64,000 bases of DNA. Origin: SFWF01 sp045537915. Its GTDB lineage: Bacteria; Bacillota; Clostridia; Oscillospirales; Acutalibacteraceae. The notes under the pieces are model-generated. The model was not told where the DNA came from. It saw only the letters and a program-made list of their open reading frames with translations, and did not search any database. The stretch is taken from contig JAZSQK010000045.1 of NCBI GenBank assembly GCA_045537915.1, positions 1-64,000 of the forward strand, given 5' to 3'. Shown piece after piece: positions 16,111 through 23,486 of this stretch. Every line of letters begins with the position of its first letter. Position 1 is the stretch's first letter. The position numbers and the translations under genes were made by a program.

Positions 16111-17067
16111 TTACTGAACTGCTACCTCAATGTTCTTTTCCTTGAAATATTTTGCAGCGCCTGCATGGAAGGGAACTGTAAGACCCTCGGTAGCGTTTTC
16201 GAGGCTGAGCTCAGCGCCCTTTGCGTGTTCCTTTGTGATAGCCTCGATATTGTCGAAGATAGCAGCGGTGAGCGCATAAACAGCATCCTCACTGGCGTCA
16301 GCGCTGACAATAAGGGTAGCCTTAACGGTTACGGTTAAAACATCCTCGGCCTGATTCTTGTAGGTTTCGGCAGGAATCTTGTAAACCGAATAGAAGGTGT
16401 TATTCTCCATAAGAGTCTTTGCGATGTCGCCGTCGATAGGAACTATGCGAACATTGCCGTTTGTCATGCTGAGCTCTGTAATAGCGGGGGTGGGAGCACC
16501 GGCAACGATAAATGCGGCGTCAATCTTGCCGTCCTTGAGGGAGTCTGCGCTCTGGTCAAAGTTCTGATACTGGGGAATAATATCGTCTACGGTAAGTCCT
16601 GCGGCAGAAAGAACGTCTACAGCGTTAAAGTAAACGCCCGAACCGGGAGCGCCGATAGAAACCTTTTTGCCTGCAAGGTCGCTTACCGATTTAATGTCGG
16701 GATTGACGGTTACAAGCTGAACAGCCTCTGCATAAAGACCTGCAACTGTGCGGAAGGAGTCGATTTTTCCGTCGGTCTCGAAGGAACGTGTGCCGTTCCA
16801 TGCATAGTGCATAACATCAGACTGAACGGTACCGAGCTGATAGTCTCCGATATCGATACCCTGAATGTTATCCTTGGAGCCACCGGTCGATACGGCATTG
16901 ACGGCTGTTTGGGTGTTGTTTGTAATGTACTGTCCTACAATACTACCGTAGGCAAAATAGGTGCCTGTGGGGCTGCCTGTACCCATTGTCATAGTGGAAG
17001 AACCGCCACATGCAGACAAAGAAAATACGAGCGCTAAAACTAAGAGAAGTGAAAAAATGCGTTTCAT
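16111..17067 (-). CDS. TAXI family TRAP transporter solute-binding lipoprotein
   Basis: The 318-residue precursor has a lipoprotein signal (MKRIFSLLLVLALVFSLSAC, with Cys at residue 20). After processing it is anchored outside the membrane and delivers substrate to the fused permease encoded 91 nt downstream. Family marks are the GTGSPTGTYFAYGSIVGQYI opening, TGGSKDNIQGI, KVSIGAPGSGVYFNAVDVL and DAAFIVAGAPTPAI. The start at 17067 is chosen because it gives the signal peptide at the very N-terminus and has GGAG 8 nt before it; upstream in-frame codons lack an RBS. The substrate is unknown. Confidence 0.93.
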   Translation of the reverse strand: MKRIFSLLLVLALVFSLSACGGSSTMTMGTGSPTGTYFAYGSIVGQYITNNTQTAVNAVSTGGSKDNIQGIDIGDYQLGTVQSDVMHYAWNGTRSFETDGKIDSFRTVAGLYAEAVQLVTVNPDIKSVSDLAGKKVSIGAPGSGVYFNAVDVLSAAGLTVDDIIPQYQNFDQSADSLKDGKIDAAFIVAGAPTPAITELSMTNGNVRIVPIDGDIAKTLMENNTFYSVYKIPAETYKNQAEDVLTVTVKATLIVSADASEDAVYALTAAIFDNIEAITKEHAKGAELSLENATEGLTVPFHAGAAKYFKEKNIEVAVQ

Positions 17068-17194
17068 AATACAAGTCTCCTTTACAATAAATTTATATTT
17101 ATTTAAATACATTATATATAAAAGCCGCCCATATTGCAAGAAAAAACAATGTGGGGGAGGATTTTAATAGTTAGGACGGGTCTGAACGCAACAA

Positions 17195-17245
17195 AATAAA
17201 AATCACCCTGTTGGGTGGTTTAGTTCTGGAAGGGTTGCACAAATT
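17195..17245 (-). repeat. Decayed tRNA 3' end plus terminator (fragment)
   Basis: On the minus strand this reads as a T-arm-like GGGTTCAAAT, a CCA-like TTCCA, then GAACTAAACC, a CACCC...GGGTG hairpin and a T-rich tail. This is the layout of a tRNA 3' end followed by a terminator, but the T-stem no longer pairs. The segment from TTCCA onward matches, in the opposite orientation, CCAGAACTAAAAAAACCACC at 17841-17860. The two copies form an inverted pair around the small gene at 17262. The hairpin may serve as that gene's terminator. Confidence 0.5.
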
Positions 17246-17261
17246 TGAACCCTGCGTAAAA

Positions 17262-17510
17262 CTATTTGTCAAATAGAGCTTTAATTTCTTCGTTAACTTC
17301 TGCATCTATTTTAGGAATAAGCTTTAAATCTTCCTCTTTTACGGCGATATCGCCTATTGGAGCATGTTCGCCCCATAAATCAAAAAAGACATCCCAAGTT
17401 CCGTTAATGGATTCTTCTAACCAAATAACGCCCTGCATACCTTTATGAACACCATGTTTGGCATATTCCGCTTTTTCAACAATTACTTCTACACAATCCA
17501 TCATTTTCAT
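17262..17510 (-). CDS. Small hypothetical protein (DUF4926-like)
   Basis: This 82-residue acidic protein has a small beta-barrel-like pattern: VEVIVEKAEYAKHGVHKGMQGVI, then WDVFFDLWGEHAPIGDIAVKEEDL. That resembles DUF4926-type proteins, some of which sit next to polymorphic toxins as candidate immunity proteins; no toxin gene is visible here. The start at 17510 follows GGAGG by 8 nt; the ATG 15 nt earlier overlaps the RBS. It lies alone between inverted tRNA-end-like fragments (17195-17245 and 17830-17873), so it may be cargo of a small mobile segment (inference). Confidence 0.55.
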   Translation of the reverse strand: MKMMDCVEVIVEKAEYAKHGVHKGMQGVIWLEESINGTWDVFFDLWGEHAPIGDIAVKEEDLKLIPKIDAEVNEEIKALFDK

Positions 17511-17628
17511 ATTATTTACCTCCATAAGGTGTGTTTAATTGAATATATCCGTTGGGTTTTACCATCCCCGCTTTCAAAATAATTATAATTTATACAAATA
17601 AAAAGAGCAAGGCAAAGCTTTGTAAAAC

Positions 17629-17662
17629 ACACTTCTTCACTATTCACTATTACTTATTACCT
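17629..17662. repeat. Short low-complexity CTATTCA-type repeat
   Basis: CTTCACTATTCACTATTACT contains imperfect repeats of TTCACTA just before the structured element. No coding or promoter signal is evident; the 118 nt upstream are AT-rich and carry only the promoter region of the small minus-strand gene. Confidence 0.5.
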
Positions 17663-17670
17663 TCAAAATC

Positions 17671-17873
17671 GGGTGGGTACTCTGCGTCGGCATTTTTTCG
17701 AACACTGCGGGTGTTACCGAAAAAATTGCCTTACTCGAGACTTTGGCAGTCCGCACCGCTTATCGCAGCGTTGCGGCTGCGTCGCCGAACCTTTTTTGCC
17801 TTTGGCAAAAAAGAGTTCTCATCAGGATAACCCTCTCCCACCAGAACTAAAAAAACCACCCTATTGGGTGGTT
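17671..17873. repeat. Structured hairpin element, copy E1
   Basis: Layout from left to right: GGGTGGGTACTCTGCG; hairpin A (GGCATTTTTTCG 17689-17700 plus AACAC, loop TGCGG, closed by GTGTT and CGAAAAAA/TGCC at 17711-17730); linker ACTCGAGACT; hairpin B (CCGCACCGCT, loop TATCGC at 17761-17766, AGCGTTGCGG); linker GTCGCCGAACC; hairpin C (CTTTTTTGCC, TTT, GGCAAAAAAG). The end is a tRNA-like GTTCTCATC...CCCTCTCCCACCA, followed by a terminator-like hairpin AACCACCC/GGGTGGTT (17854-17873). Copies E2 (17902-18091) and E3 (32757-32890) share the linkers and loop, but their stems differ in sequence and remain paired. Confidence 0.8.
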
Positions 17874-17901
17874 GCCGATTATTCTGTTTCAGACTGTGGA
17901 C

Positions 17902-18091
17902 GGGTGGGTACGGTGCGCTCTCGGTTTGTGCCGACGGCTCCGAGCCGTTTGCGGCAAAACCTTCGTGCTCCCGACTTCACAGCTCCAAAACGCTATCGCA
18001 CGTTTTGGACTGCTTCGACGAACCACCTTCGGTGGTCCGACTCCGATGCTACGCATCTAACCAAACAAAAATACCACCCGTTTGGGTGGTA
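17902..18091. repeat. Structured hairpin element, copy E2
   Basis: This has the same layout as E1 and lies 28 nt after it: GGGTGGGTAC; hairpin A with outer stem GGTTT..GCCG/CGGCAAAACC (17923-17961) and inner stem ACGGCT-CCG-AGCCGT; linker TGCTCCCGACT; hairpin B CCAAAACG/CGTTTTGG (17985-18008) whose loop contains TATCGC; linker TTCGACGAACC (18014-18024); hairpin C ACCACC-TTC-GGTGGT (18022-18036); a T-loop-like GGTCCGACTCC; and a closing hairpin TACCACCC/GGGTGGTA (18072-18091). No protein-coding signal is seen; the long plus-strand frame across E1 and E2 is incidental. Confidence 0.78.
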
Positions 18092-18127
18092 TCCTTGTTT
18101 GGCTGTTCCGAACCATTTAGATGCCAC

Positions 18128-18301
18128 TTATATTTCGTCTTTTAAACGCTCGATTTTGTTAGAACATCTCCAATTACACTCACGAACAACCTGCATAAAT
18201 TCAAGTTCGCCTGTTTCTTTTAAATGTTCTTGCAGATAGAACAGCCGTAACCACAAAACATTCATAAACATTAGTTCTTGTTCTTTGCTTTCAAAAATCA
18301 T
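18128..18301 (-). CDS. Hypothetical protein, 57 residues
   Basis: The protein starts MIFESKEQELMFMNVLWLRL and ends NWRCSNKIERLKDEI; it is probably all-helical. I do not recognise a family. The start at 18301 is supported by AAAGGTGG 8 nt upstream. It lies 49 nt downstream of the YbjQ-like gene on the same strand and could be the last gene of the four-helix-bundle operon. Confidence 0.55.
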   Translation of the reverse strand: MIFESKEQELMFMNVLWLRLFYLQEHLKETGELEFMQVVRECNWRCSNKIERLKDEI

Positions 18302-18350
18302 AATTGTTGCCACCTTTCTTTTTGGTAACAGCAATTATATCCGAAACACT

Positions 18351-19043
18351 TTAAAAGTCCAGAGAATTATTTGTGTTATCGATTTTTTCTATCCGTACAG
18401 CTGTTCCTGAAACAGAAACTCTAACAATATCACTACCAAAAGAGGATTCAAACTCTACGCCTAACACTGCATTTGCACCTAATTGAACAGCTTTACGTTT
18501 GAATTTTTCTACTACATATTCCCTTGCATTTGAAATCAATTTATTAGCACCGGAAAGTTCGGTATCTTTAAAAGTGAAGGCATTTCCCAAATCCTCAAAA
18601 GTAGCGTCTAAACGCTTCCAAAAACTATTCTTAAAAACAACTTCTTCACACAAGATATCGATATAGTCTTTAACTATATAACCATCAAAATTATTGCTAG
18701 TTGTTAATAAGAGATTTGAAAAATTTGTTTCAAATTCTTTTAATTTTTGACTTTTGATTTCTTGTGCTTTTATATTTTCTTCTAAAATTTCCCTTTCTTT
18801 TTGAACTTTTGCACTTTGCTCAAAACAAATATTATTATAAATACGTTTTAATTCATCGTCCAAATCAATATCATTTTCAGGTATTACTTTTTTTATATTT
18901 AATATTTGTTGTTTTGAATATCTTGCTTCATCGCTATCTGGAAAACAAGCAATTACATTTAAATAACCGTTTAATGCATAATTTAAATTTTTTCCATAAT
19001 AATGTGCACGATAAGCCTGATTATACATTTCTTTACTATCCAT
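18351..19043 (-). CDS. YbjQ-like (DUF74) domain protein with N-terminal helical region
   Basis: The 230-residue protein has a helical, TPR-like N-terminus (MYNQAYRAHYYGKNLNYALN), a charged coiled-coil-like stretch around residues 75-110, and a C-terminal domain matching YbjQ/DUF74. The latter shows ANKLISNAREYVVEKFKRKA, then GANAVLGVEFESS and VRVSVSGTAVRI. YbjQ domains form small pentameric rings of unknown role, sometimes called heavy-metal-binding. The RBS GGAG lies inside the end of the four-helix-bundle gene, and the start follows that stop by 1 nt, so the two are translationally linked. The DNA is AT-rich compared with the flanking transporter genes, which suggests acquisition. Confidence 0.7.
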   Translation of the reverse strand: MDSKEMYNQAYRAHYYGKNLNYALNGYLNVIACFPDSDEARYSKQQILNIKKVIPENDIDLDDELKRIYNNICFEQSAKVQKEREILEENIKAQEIKSQKLKEFETNFSNLLLTTSNNFDGYIVKDYIDILCEEVVFKNSFWKRLDATFEDLGNAFTFKDTELSGANKLISNAREYVVEKFKRKAVQLGANAVLGVEFESSFGSDIVRVSVSGTAVRIEKIDNTNNSLDF

Positions 19044-19044
19044 T

Positions 19045-19386
19045 TTAACTCTCCTTTAATGTTTTACAGCTTGAAATCAACATTCGTCTGATTCTGCCGC
19101 ATAGGTTTCTGTGTTTTTTATATGTATCTTCATCAATTGCATTAGTATTAAATAACAACTGAAGCCAACCCTCTGTTTCACTACATTCTTTTAATGCAAT
19201 CTCAAATTTTGAAAGCATATCTGCCTTACTTTGCCCGTAATTAGCCTCACGAATATTGGCATAAACACTGCTCGAACTTTTCCGAATTTGAAAGATTGTA
19301 TTAGACGGTGCCTTTATATTTTCACATAGCAATTCAATATCTGTTGCTAATTGTTCTGAATATACAAGCAAATAATTCTTGGGCAT
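19045..19386 (-). CDS. Four-helix-bundle protein (23S rRNA-IVS/S23-like, Avd-related fold)
   Basis: The 113-residue helical protein has the characteristic segment IRKSSSSVYANIREANYGQS around residues 42-61, followed by FEIALKECSETEGWLQLL, and a basic C-terminus (RIRRMLISSCKTLK). These fit the four-helix-bundle family encoded in 23S rRNA intervening sequences and related to the accessory protein Avd of diversity-generating retroelements. Family members form ring-like oligomers and bind nucleic acids; the cellular role of stand-alone copies is unknown. The start at 19386 has AAGGAAG 7 nt upstream. It heads an operon with the YbjQ-like gene and lies directly downstream of a hairpin array at 19433-19620. 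No reverse transcriptase is present. Confidence 0.85.
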   Translation of the reverse strand: MPKNYLLVYSEQLATDIELLCENIKAPSNTIFQIRKSSSSVYANIREANYGQSKADMLSKFEIALKECSETEGWLQLLFNTNAIDEDTYKKHRNLCGRIRRMLISSCKTLKES

Positions 19387-19432
19387 ACTTTCACTTCCTT
19401 GCAATTATTATACTATAAATTCAAAGTGAAAT

Positions 19433-19620
19433 CAATGCGAAGCATTGTATATCATCAATTCCGCTAGGAATTGCATATCATCAAGGCTTTAGCCTTGTAT
19501 ATCATCATTGCGAAAGAATTTTGATACACGCCTTGCGTGATGATATACAGTCCTGACGGACTGATGAGATACAACGATAGCAACGCTATCGTTGATGATA
19601 TGCCATTGCTTTCGCAATGG
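19433..19620. repeat. Array of about eight different hairpins with a constant linker
   Basis: Stems: 19433-19447 (CAATGC/GCATTG), 19456-19473 (CAATTCC/GGAATTG), 19482-19497 (CAAGGCT/AGCCTTG), a decayed unit near 19508-19521, 19527-19539 (CACGC/GCGTG), 19548-19563 (CAGTCC/GGACTG), 19572-19594 (CAACGATAGC/GCTATCGTTG) and 19603-19620 (CCATTGC/GCAATGG). The first three are each followed by TATATCATCA or CATATCATCA. The last four are joined by ATGATATAC-type linkers, the reverse complement, so the array switches orientation near 19510-19526. Stem sequences are unrelated while linkers are constant. The array ends at the tRNA-Tyr terminator on one side and the promoter region of the four-helix-bundle gene on the other. 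Confidence 0.9.
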
Positions 19621-19623
19621 ATA

Positions 19624-19657
19624 AAAAAATCGACTTGTTTTCACAAGTCGATTTTTT
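19624..19657 (-). terminator. tRNA-Tyr terminator (symmetric)
   Basis: A perfect 14-bp stem (AAAAAATCGACTTG and its complement) with loop TTTTCA abuts the tRNA CCA end. Runs on both outer sides would allow termination in either direction. Confidence 0.9.
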
Positions 19658-19741
19658 GGTGGGAGAGGGTGGATTCGAACCACCGAAGCTGAAAGCAGCA
19701 GATTTACAGTCTGTCCCCTTTGGCCACTCGGGAACTCTCCC
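19657..19741 (-). tRNA. tRNA-Tyr (anticodon GTA)
   Basis: This is an 85-nt class II tRNA with a long variable arm and encoded CCA. The minus-strand sequence starts GGGAGAGTTCCCGAGTGGCC; the anticodon loop CTGTAAA gives GTA; the T-loop is GGTTCGAATCC; the acceptor 3' strand CTCTCCC pairs with GGGAGAG. It stands alone, with a terminator hairpin directly after CCA. Confidence 0.96.
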
Positions 19742-19999
19742 ATATTAAGTTTTTGTGCCTTTATCGGCGCAAATCGTATTATAGCACAGACAAATATGCT
19801 TGTCAAGTAAATAATTTATATATTTTTTTGAGACTTGCCTTAATACAAGACGAGGTGTTTCCATATAAATATTATTGATTTTTATTAAGGTTTACAGTAT
19901 AATAATGTGGATATTACCAATGTTAAAAATTTATTTACACTTTGCATAAATTTGTTTGGTAAATTAAAGACATTAAAATACTTTTAAGGAGAATGAGAT

Positions 20000-21082
20000 A
20001 TGATTGAAGTATCCGGACTCAGCAAAAAGTACGGCAACCATCTCGCTGTGGATAACGCAAGTTTCTCTATTGAGAAGGGAGAAATTGTTGGCTTTCTCGG
20101 TCCTAACGGCGCAGGTAAGAGTACTATAATGAACATAATGACCGGTTATCTTTCGCTTACACAGGGCAGCGTTTCTATCGACGGCTTTGACATTGTCGAG
20201 CAGCCCGAACAGGCAAAGAGGAGAATCGGCTATCTTCCCGAGCTACCTCCGCTTTATATGGATATGACCGTAAGGGAATATATGAATTTTATGTATGATC
20301 TCAAAAAGGTCAAGTTCCCCAAAGGCCCCCATATTGACGAAATACTGCGACTTGTTCGCATTACCGATGTTCAGAACCGTCTTATAAAGAATCTTTCAAA
20401 GGGATACCGTCAGCGTGTCGGAATCGCACAGGCGCTTATCGGCAACCCCGATCTGCTTATCCTCGACGAGCCTACGGTTGGTCTTGACCCCAAGCAGATT
20501 AAGGAGATTAGAAACCTTATCGTGCGACTCGGCAAAAATCATACCATCATCCTCTCCTCCCACATACTCTCGGAGATTCAGGAGATTTGTAAGAGAATCA
20601 TCATTATAAATCAAGGTCACATTATCGCCGACGATACACAGGACAACCTTTCCAAAAATCTTTCCGAAGACCACACTCTTTCGGTTCGTGCAATCGGTCG
20701 TGAGGAGGAGCTTTACAAGATACTTGCCACCGTTCAGGGAGTTAAATCTATAGCTAGTCTTGGGGTTAAGGAACAGGGCACCTGTGATTTCGTTATTGAG
20801 CCTATGCCGGGTGTTGACCTTCGTCGTGCGGTCAGCGAAAGACTTACCGAGCGCAAGAAGACCATTCTTGCTATTTATTCTAACGAAATGTCACTCGAGC
20901 AGATATTCCTCCGCCTGACCGAACAGGCAGACAATGCGGCGGAAATTTCTACAATAAAGGAAAAGGCTAAAAAGTCTGCCTCCACCGCAAAGGTAAAGCT
21001 TGATATTGAATCGGGCGAGGCGGTAATCGGCGAGGAAACCGAAGAGGTAGTTACCAACGAAGAGAAAGGAGAGAAGGAATAA
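20000..21082 (+). CDS. ABC transporter ATP-binding protein (GldA-like)
   Basis: This 360-residue ABC ATPase has Walker A GPNGAGKST near residue 34, the signature LSKGYRQRVGIAQAL, Walker B LLILDEPTVGLDP and the H-loop in IILSSHILSE. A C-terminal extension of about 140 residues resembles ATPases of ABC-2 exporters (GldA/NosF-like) and ends in an acidic tail (GEETEEVVTNEEKGEKE). It powers the complex with the permease at 21082, whose ATG overlaps the stop codon by 1 nt. The RBS is AAGGAG, with an AT-rich promoter region (TATAAT-like at about 19897) upstream. The exported substrate is unknown. Confidence 0.93.
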   Translation: MIEVSGLSKKYGNHLAVDNASFSIEKGEIVGFLGPNGAGKSTIMNIMTGYLSLTQGSVSIDGFDIVEQPEQAKRRIGYLPELPPLYMDMTVREYMNFMYDLKKVKFPKGPHIDEILRLVRITDVQNRLIKNLSKGYRQRVGIAQALIGNPDLLILDEPTVGLDPKQIKEIRNLIVRLGKNHTIILSSHILSEIQEICKRIIIINQGHIIADDTQDNLSKNLSEDHTLSVRAIGREEELYKILATVQGVKSIASLGVKEQGTCDFVIEPMPGVDLRRAVSERLTERKKTILAIYSNEMSLEQIFLRLTEQADNAAEISTIKEKAKKSASTAKVKLDIESGEAVIGEETEEVVTNEEKGEKE

Positions 21083-21783
21083 TGAAGGCGATATTTAAAA
21101 GAGAATTCCGTTCATATTTCACATCTCCCATAGGATATGTCGTTGCGGCGATAATCCTTTTCTTTGAGGGACTTATGTTCTCGGCGCTTTATATGTCGGG
21201 AGAACCCGCTGTTTATCAGATATTCAGCATAATTCCTACCGTAATGGTATTCATTTTACCCGTCCTCACCATGCGCCTTTTGTCTGAGGACAGAAAGCTT
21301 AAGGTAGACCAGGCTCTGCTAACCTCTCCCGTTTCGGTGACAGGTGTAGTTATGGGCAAGTTTTTTGCAGCCTTTCTGGTTTTTGCTCTGCCGCTTACCC
21401 CGTCGATTATCTTCCAGATAATCGTATCCTCAATGGTTTCGGTAAACTGGCTTTTCTATCTTAATGCATTTATAGGATTGCTGCTTCTCGGAGGAGCCCT
21501 CATTTCAATAGGAATGTTCATATCCTCCCTTACCGAAAGTTCGGTCATCTCCTGCATACTGACCCTGGTAATCTTTCTGCTTATTATGCTTTCCTCGTCG
21601 CTTGTAAGTCTTACAGGCTCCGAGCTTCTCACCTCGATTGTTGATTATCTCGCTATAATCGATATATACAGCGAGTTTACCGACGGTGTTTTAAGAATAA
21701 CAAATGTTGTTTATCTTCTTTCTCTGACAAGCGTGTTCTGCTTTTTGTCTGTCCGCGCTGTTGAGAAACGCAGATGGGCTTAA
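21082..21783 (+). CDS. ABC-2 type permease (GldF-like)
   Basis: This 233-residue protein has six predicted membrane segments and starts MKAIFKREFRSYFTSPIGYV, the typical opening of GldF/ABC-2 permeases. MRLLSEDRKLKVDQALLTSP is the conserved cytoplasmic loop after TM2. It overlaps the ATPase gene by 1 nt and is followed 14 nt later by the GldG-like gene. With these it should form an export or surface-assembly complex in the membrane. Confidence 0.9.
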   Translation: MKAIFKREFRSYFTSPIGYVVAAIILFFEGLMFSALYMSGEPAVYQIFSIIPTVMVFILPVLTMRLLSEDRKLKVDQALLTSPVSVTGVVMGKFFAAFLVFALPLTPSIIFQIIVSSMVSVNWLFYLNAFIGLLLLGGALISIGMFISSLTESSVISCILTLVIFLLIMLSSSLVSLTGSELLTSIVDYLAIIDIYSEFTDGVLRITNVVYLLSLTSVFCFLSVRAVEKRRWA

Positions 21784-21797
21784 GGGAGGTGCCAAAA

Positions 21798-23486
21798 ATG
21801 AAGCTTTTTAAGAAAAAGAGTGACGCAGAGATACTCTCTGAGGTTTTAGAGGAAACCGAGGCTGCCGAGCAGGTAGAAGCTGAGGACAAAAAGCCCTCAA
21901 AGAAGTTCAAAATTTTTAACAAGGCCAAAATGAAGTACGGCACCTATGCGGTAACCGTAACGGCTATAGTTATTGCCGCCGCAGTAGTGCTGAATGTTCT
22001 TTTTGCCGTTCTCGCAAAAAGGGTAAATCTTGATATTGACCTTTCTTTAGCGGGAGAGAACACCCTGACCGATGACAATATTGAATTCCTTGAATCTCTC
22101 GGCATGGAGGTTACACTTACGGTATGCGCCGACAAGGAGGACTATGTCGGAGGCTATCTTGATTACTATACTGCAAAGCAGCAGTTTAGCGCAACCGACT
22201 CGACCGGCGAATACTATTCCCAGACTATAAGATTTTTAGATCTTTACGAGGTTTATTCAAAGAACAAGGTAAAGGTTGAGTATGTCGATCCTCAGACACC
22301 CGAATTTTCCGAAATTATGGCAGAACATTCCTCCGCAAACCTTAACTACGGCGATATTATAGTTTCTGCAACGCATACCGTAGACGGCGAAGAGATTGTT
22401 CGCAGCAATGTGGTCGGCTTTGACGAGATATACTACCTTGAGGATGTAAGCGGATACGCTTCTCAGGGCTATGATTACTATTATGTTTCGGGAAACTCCT
22501 TTGAAACTGCCGTTTCGGGAGCCATCAAGAAGTCGGTTGCCACCGAAACCTATAAGGCGGCCGTTGTTTCAACACACTGCAAGACATCTTCAAGCGAATA
22601 TTTTGCCTCGGTTCTCGGGCTCAACAACTTTGACCTTTACGAGATAAACGGAGCACTTATTGAGTCTGTTCCCGAGGATGTTTCGTTACTTATAATCTCG
22701 GCGCCCACCGAGGACTTTGCGGTATCCGAGCTTGAGGTTATCGACGCCTGGCTTTACAATAAGGGCGAGAGGGGAAGAAGTGTGCTTTTCTTTGCATCTG
22801 ACTACTCTCCCGCACTTCCTAATCTTTACAGCTATCTTGAGGAGTGGGGAATTTCGGTAGGAGAGGGAGTTCTGTTTGATACAAACAGCCAGAGCCATAT
22901 GGCGAATGACCCAATGACCATGCTCTTCAGACCTACCACCGATACGAATGACACCATTAAGGCGATTGTAGGAAGTAAGCAGAAGTATCTGATGATTGCT
23001 TCCGCCGTACCTTTGAGCCCCTGCTTTGAGACTTCGGGCTACAGAGAGACCTATGTTCCTTATGTTACCTACAGTGAACAGGTAGTTGCAGCTCCCGACG
23101 GAACCAGCGTCAGCTGGGAGCCGACCTCAGACTACTCGAAGAGCCAGAGAAGCGGAGTGATAGTTGGCTGTGACTCACAGTGGATAGACTCGGTAGAAAA
23201 GAAGAGCTATGTTATAGCCTTTGCAAGTGACACGGTGGTTTCCACAAGCCTTGCATCATACACAAGCCTTGGAAATATGGATGCTGCAATAAATGCCGCA
23301 AACCTTGTGGTCGGTGAGACAGGGGATGAATTCTCCTTCTATATGAAGACAATTGATAACGAGTCATATGCCGATCAGGTTACCCAAAGCGGCGCAGATG
23401 CAATAAGAATCATTTTCCAGATAATCCTACCCCTTGTGCTTATAGCCGGAGGCGTAGTAGTCTTCGTTAGGAGGCAGCGCCGATGA
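21798..23486 (+). CDS. GldG-like ABC transporter auxiliary protein
   Basis: The 562-residue protein has one N-terminal membrane segment (TYAVTVTAIVIAAAVVLNVL, around residue 48), a large extracytoplasmic domain of the GldG/IFT52-like type (LLIISAPTEDFAVSELEVI), and a C-terminal membrane helix (IIFQIILPLVLIAGGVVVFV) followed by basic residues. The start at 21798 is preferred because GGGAGG lies 9 nt before it. The stop overlaps the next start (ATGA). GldFG-type systems are known from Bacteroidetes gliding, but homologous operons without motility are common in Clostridia, and their cargo is unknown. Confidence 0.85.
   Translation: MKLFKKKSDAEILSEVLEETEAAEQVEAEDKKPSKKFKIFNKAKMKYGTYAVTVTAIVIAAAVVLNVLFAVLAKRVNLDIDLSLAGENTLTDDNIEFLESLGMEVTLTVCADKEDYVGGYLDYYTAKQQFSATDSTGEYYSQTIRFLDLYEVYSKNKVKVEYVDPQTPEFSEIMAEHSSANLNYGDIIVSATHTVDGEEIVRSNVVGFDEIYYLEDVSGYASQGYDYYYVSGNSFETAVSGAIKKSVATETYKAAVVSTHCKTSSSEYFASVLGLNNFDLYEINGALIESVPEDVSLLIISAPTEDFAVSELEVIDAWLYNKGERGRSVLFFASDYSPALPNLYSYLEEWGISVGEGVLFDTNSQSHMANDPMTMLFRPTTDTNDTIKAIVGSKQKYLMIASAVPLSPCFETSGYRETYVPYVTYSEQVVAAPDGTSVSWEPTSDYSKSQRSGVIVGCDSQWIDSVEKKSYVIAFASDTVVSTSLASYTSLGNMDAAINAANLVVGETGDEFSFYMKTIDNESYADQVTQSGADAIRIIFQIILPLVLIAGGVVVFVRRQRR

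Noticed and set aside
17830..17843. A second tRNA-Tyr gene in element E1
   Set aside because: Only the acceptor 3' strand and CCA resemble tRNA-Tyr; no cloverleaf can be drawn from the upstream sequence.
17673..18239. Long plus-strand reading frame (188 codons) across the repeat region
   Set aside because: It runs through the hairpin elements E1 and E2, its composition (Arg, Ser, Pro, Cys-rich) is atypical, it has no RBS, and it overlaps a better supported minus-strand gene.
19433..19620. CRISPR-like array
   Set aside because: The constant part is only about 10 nt, the variable parts are palindromes rather than spacers, the linker flips orientation, and no cas genes are near.
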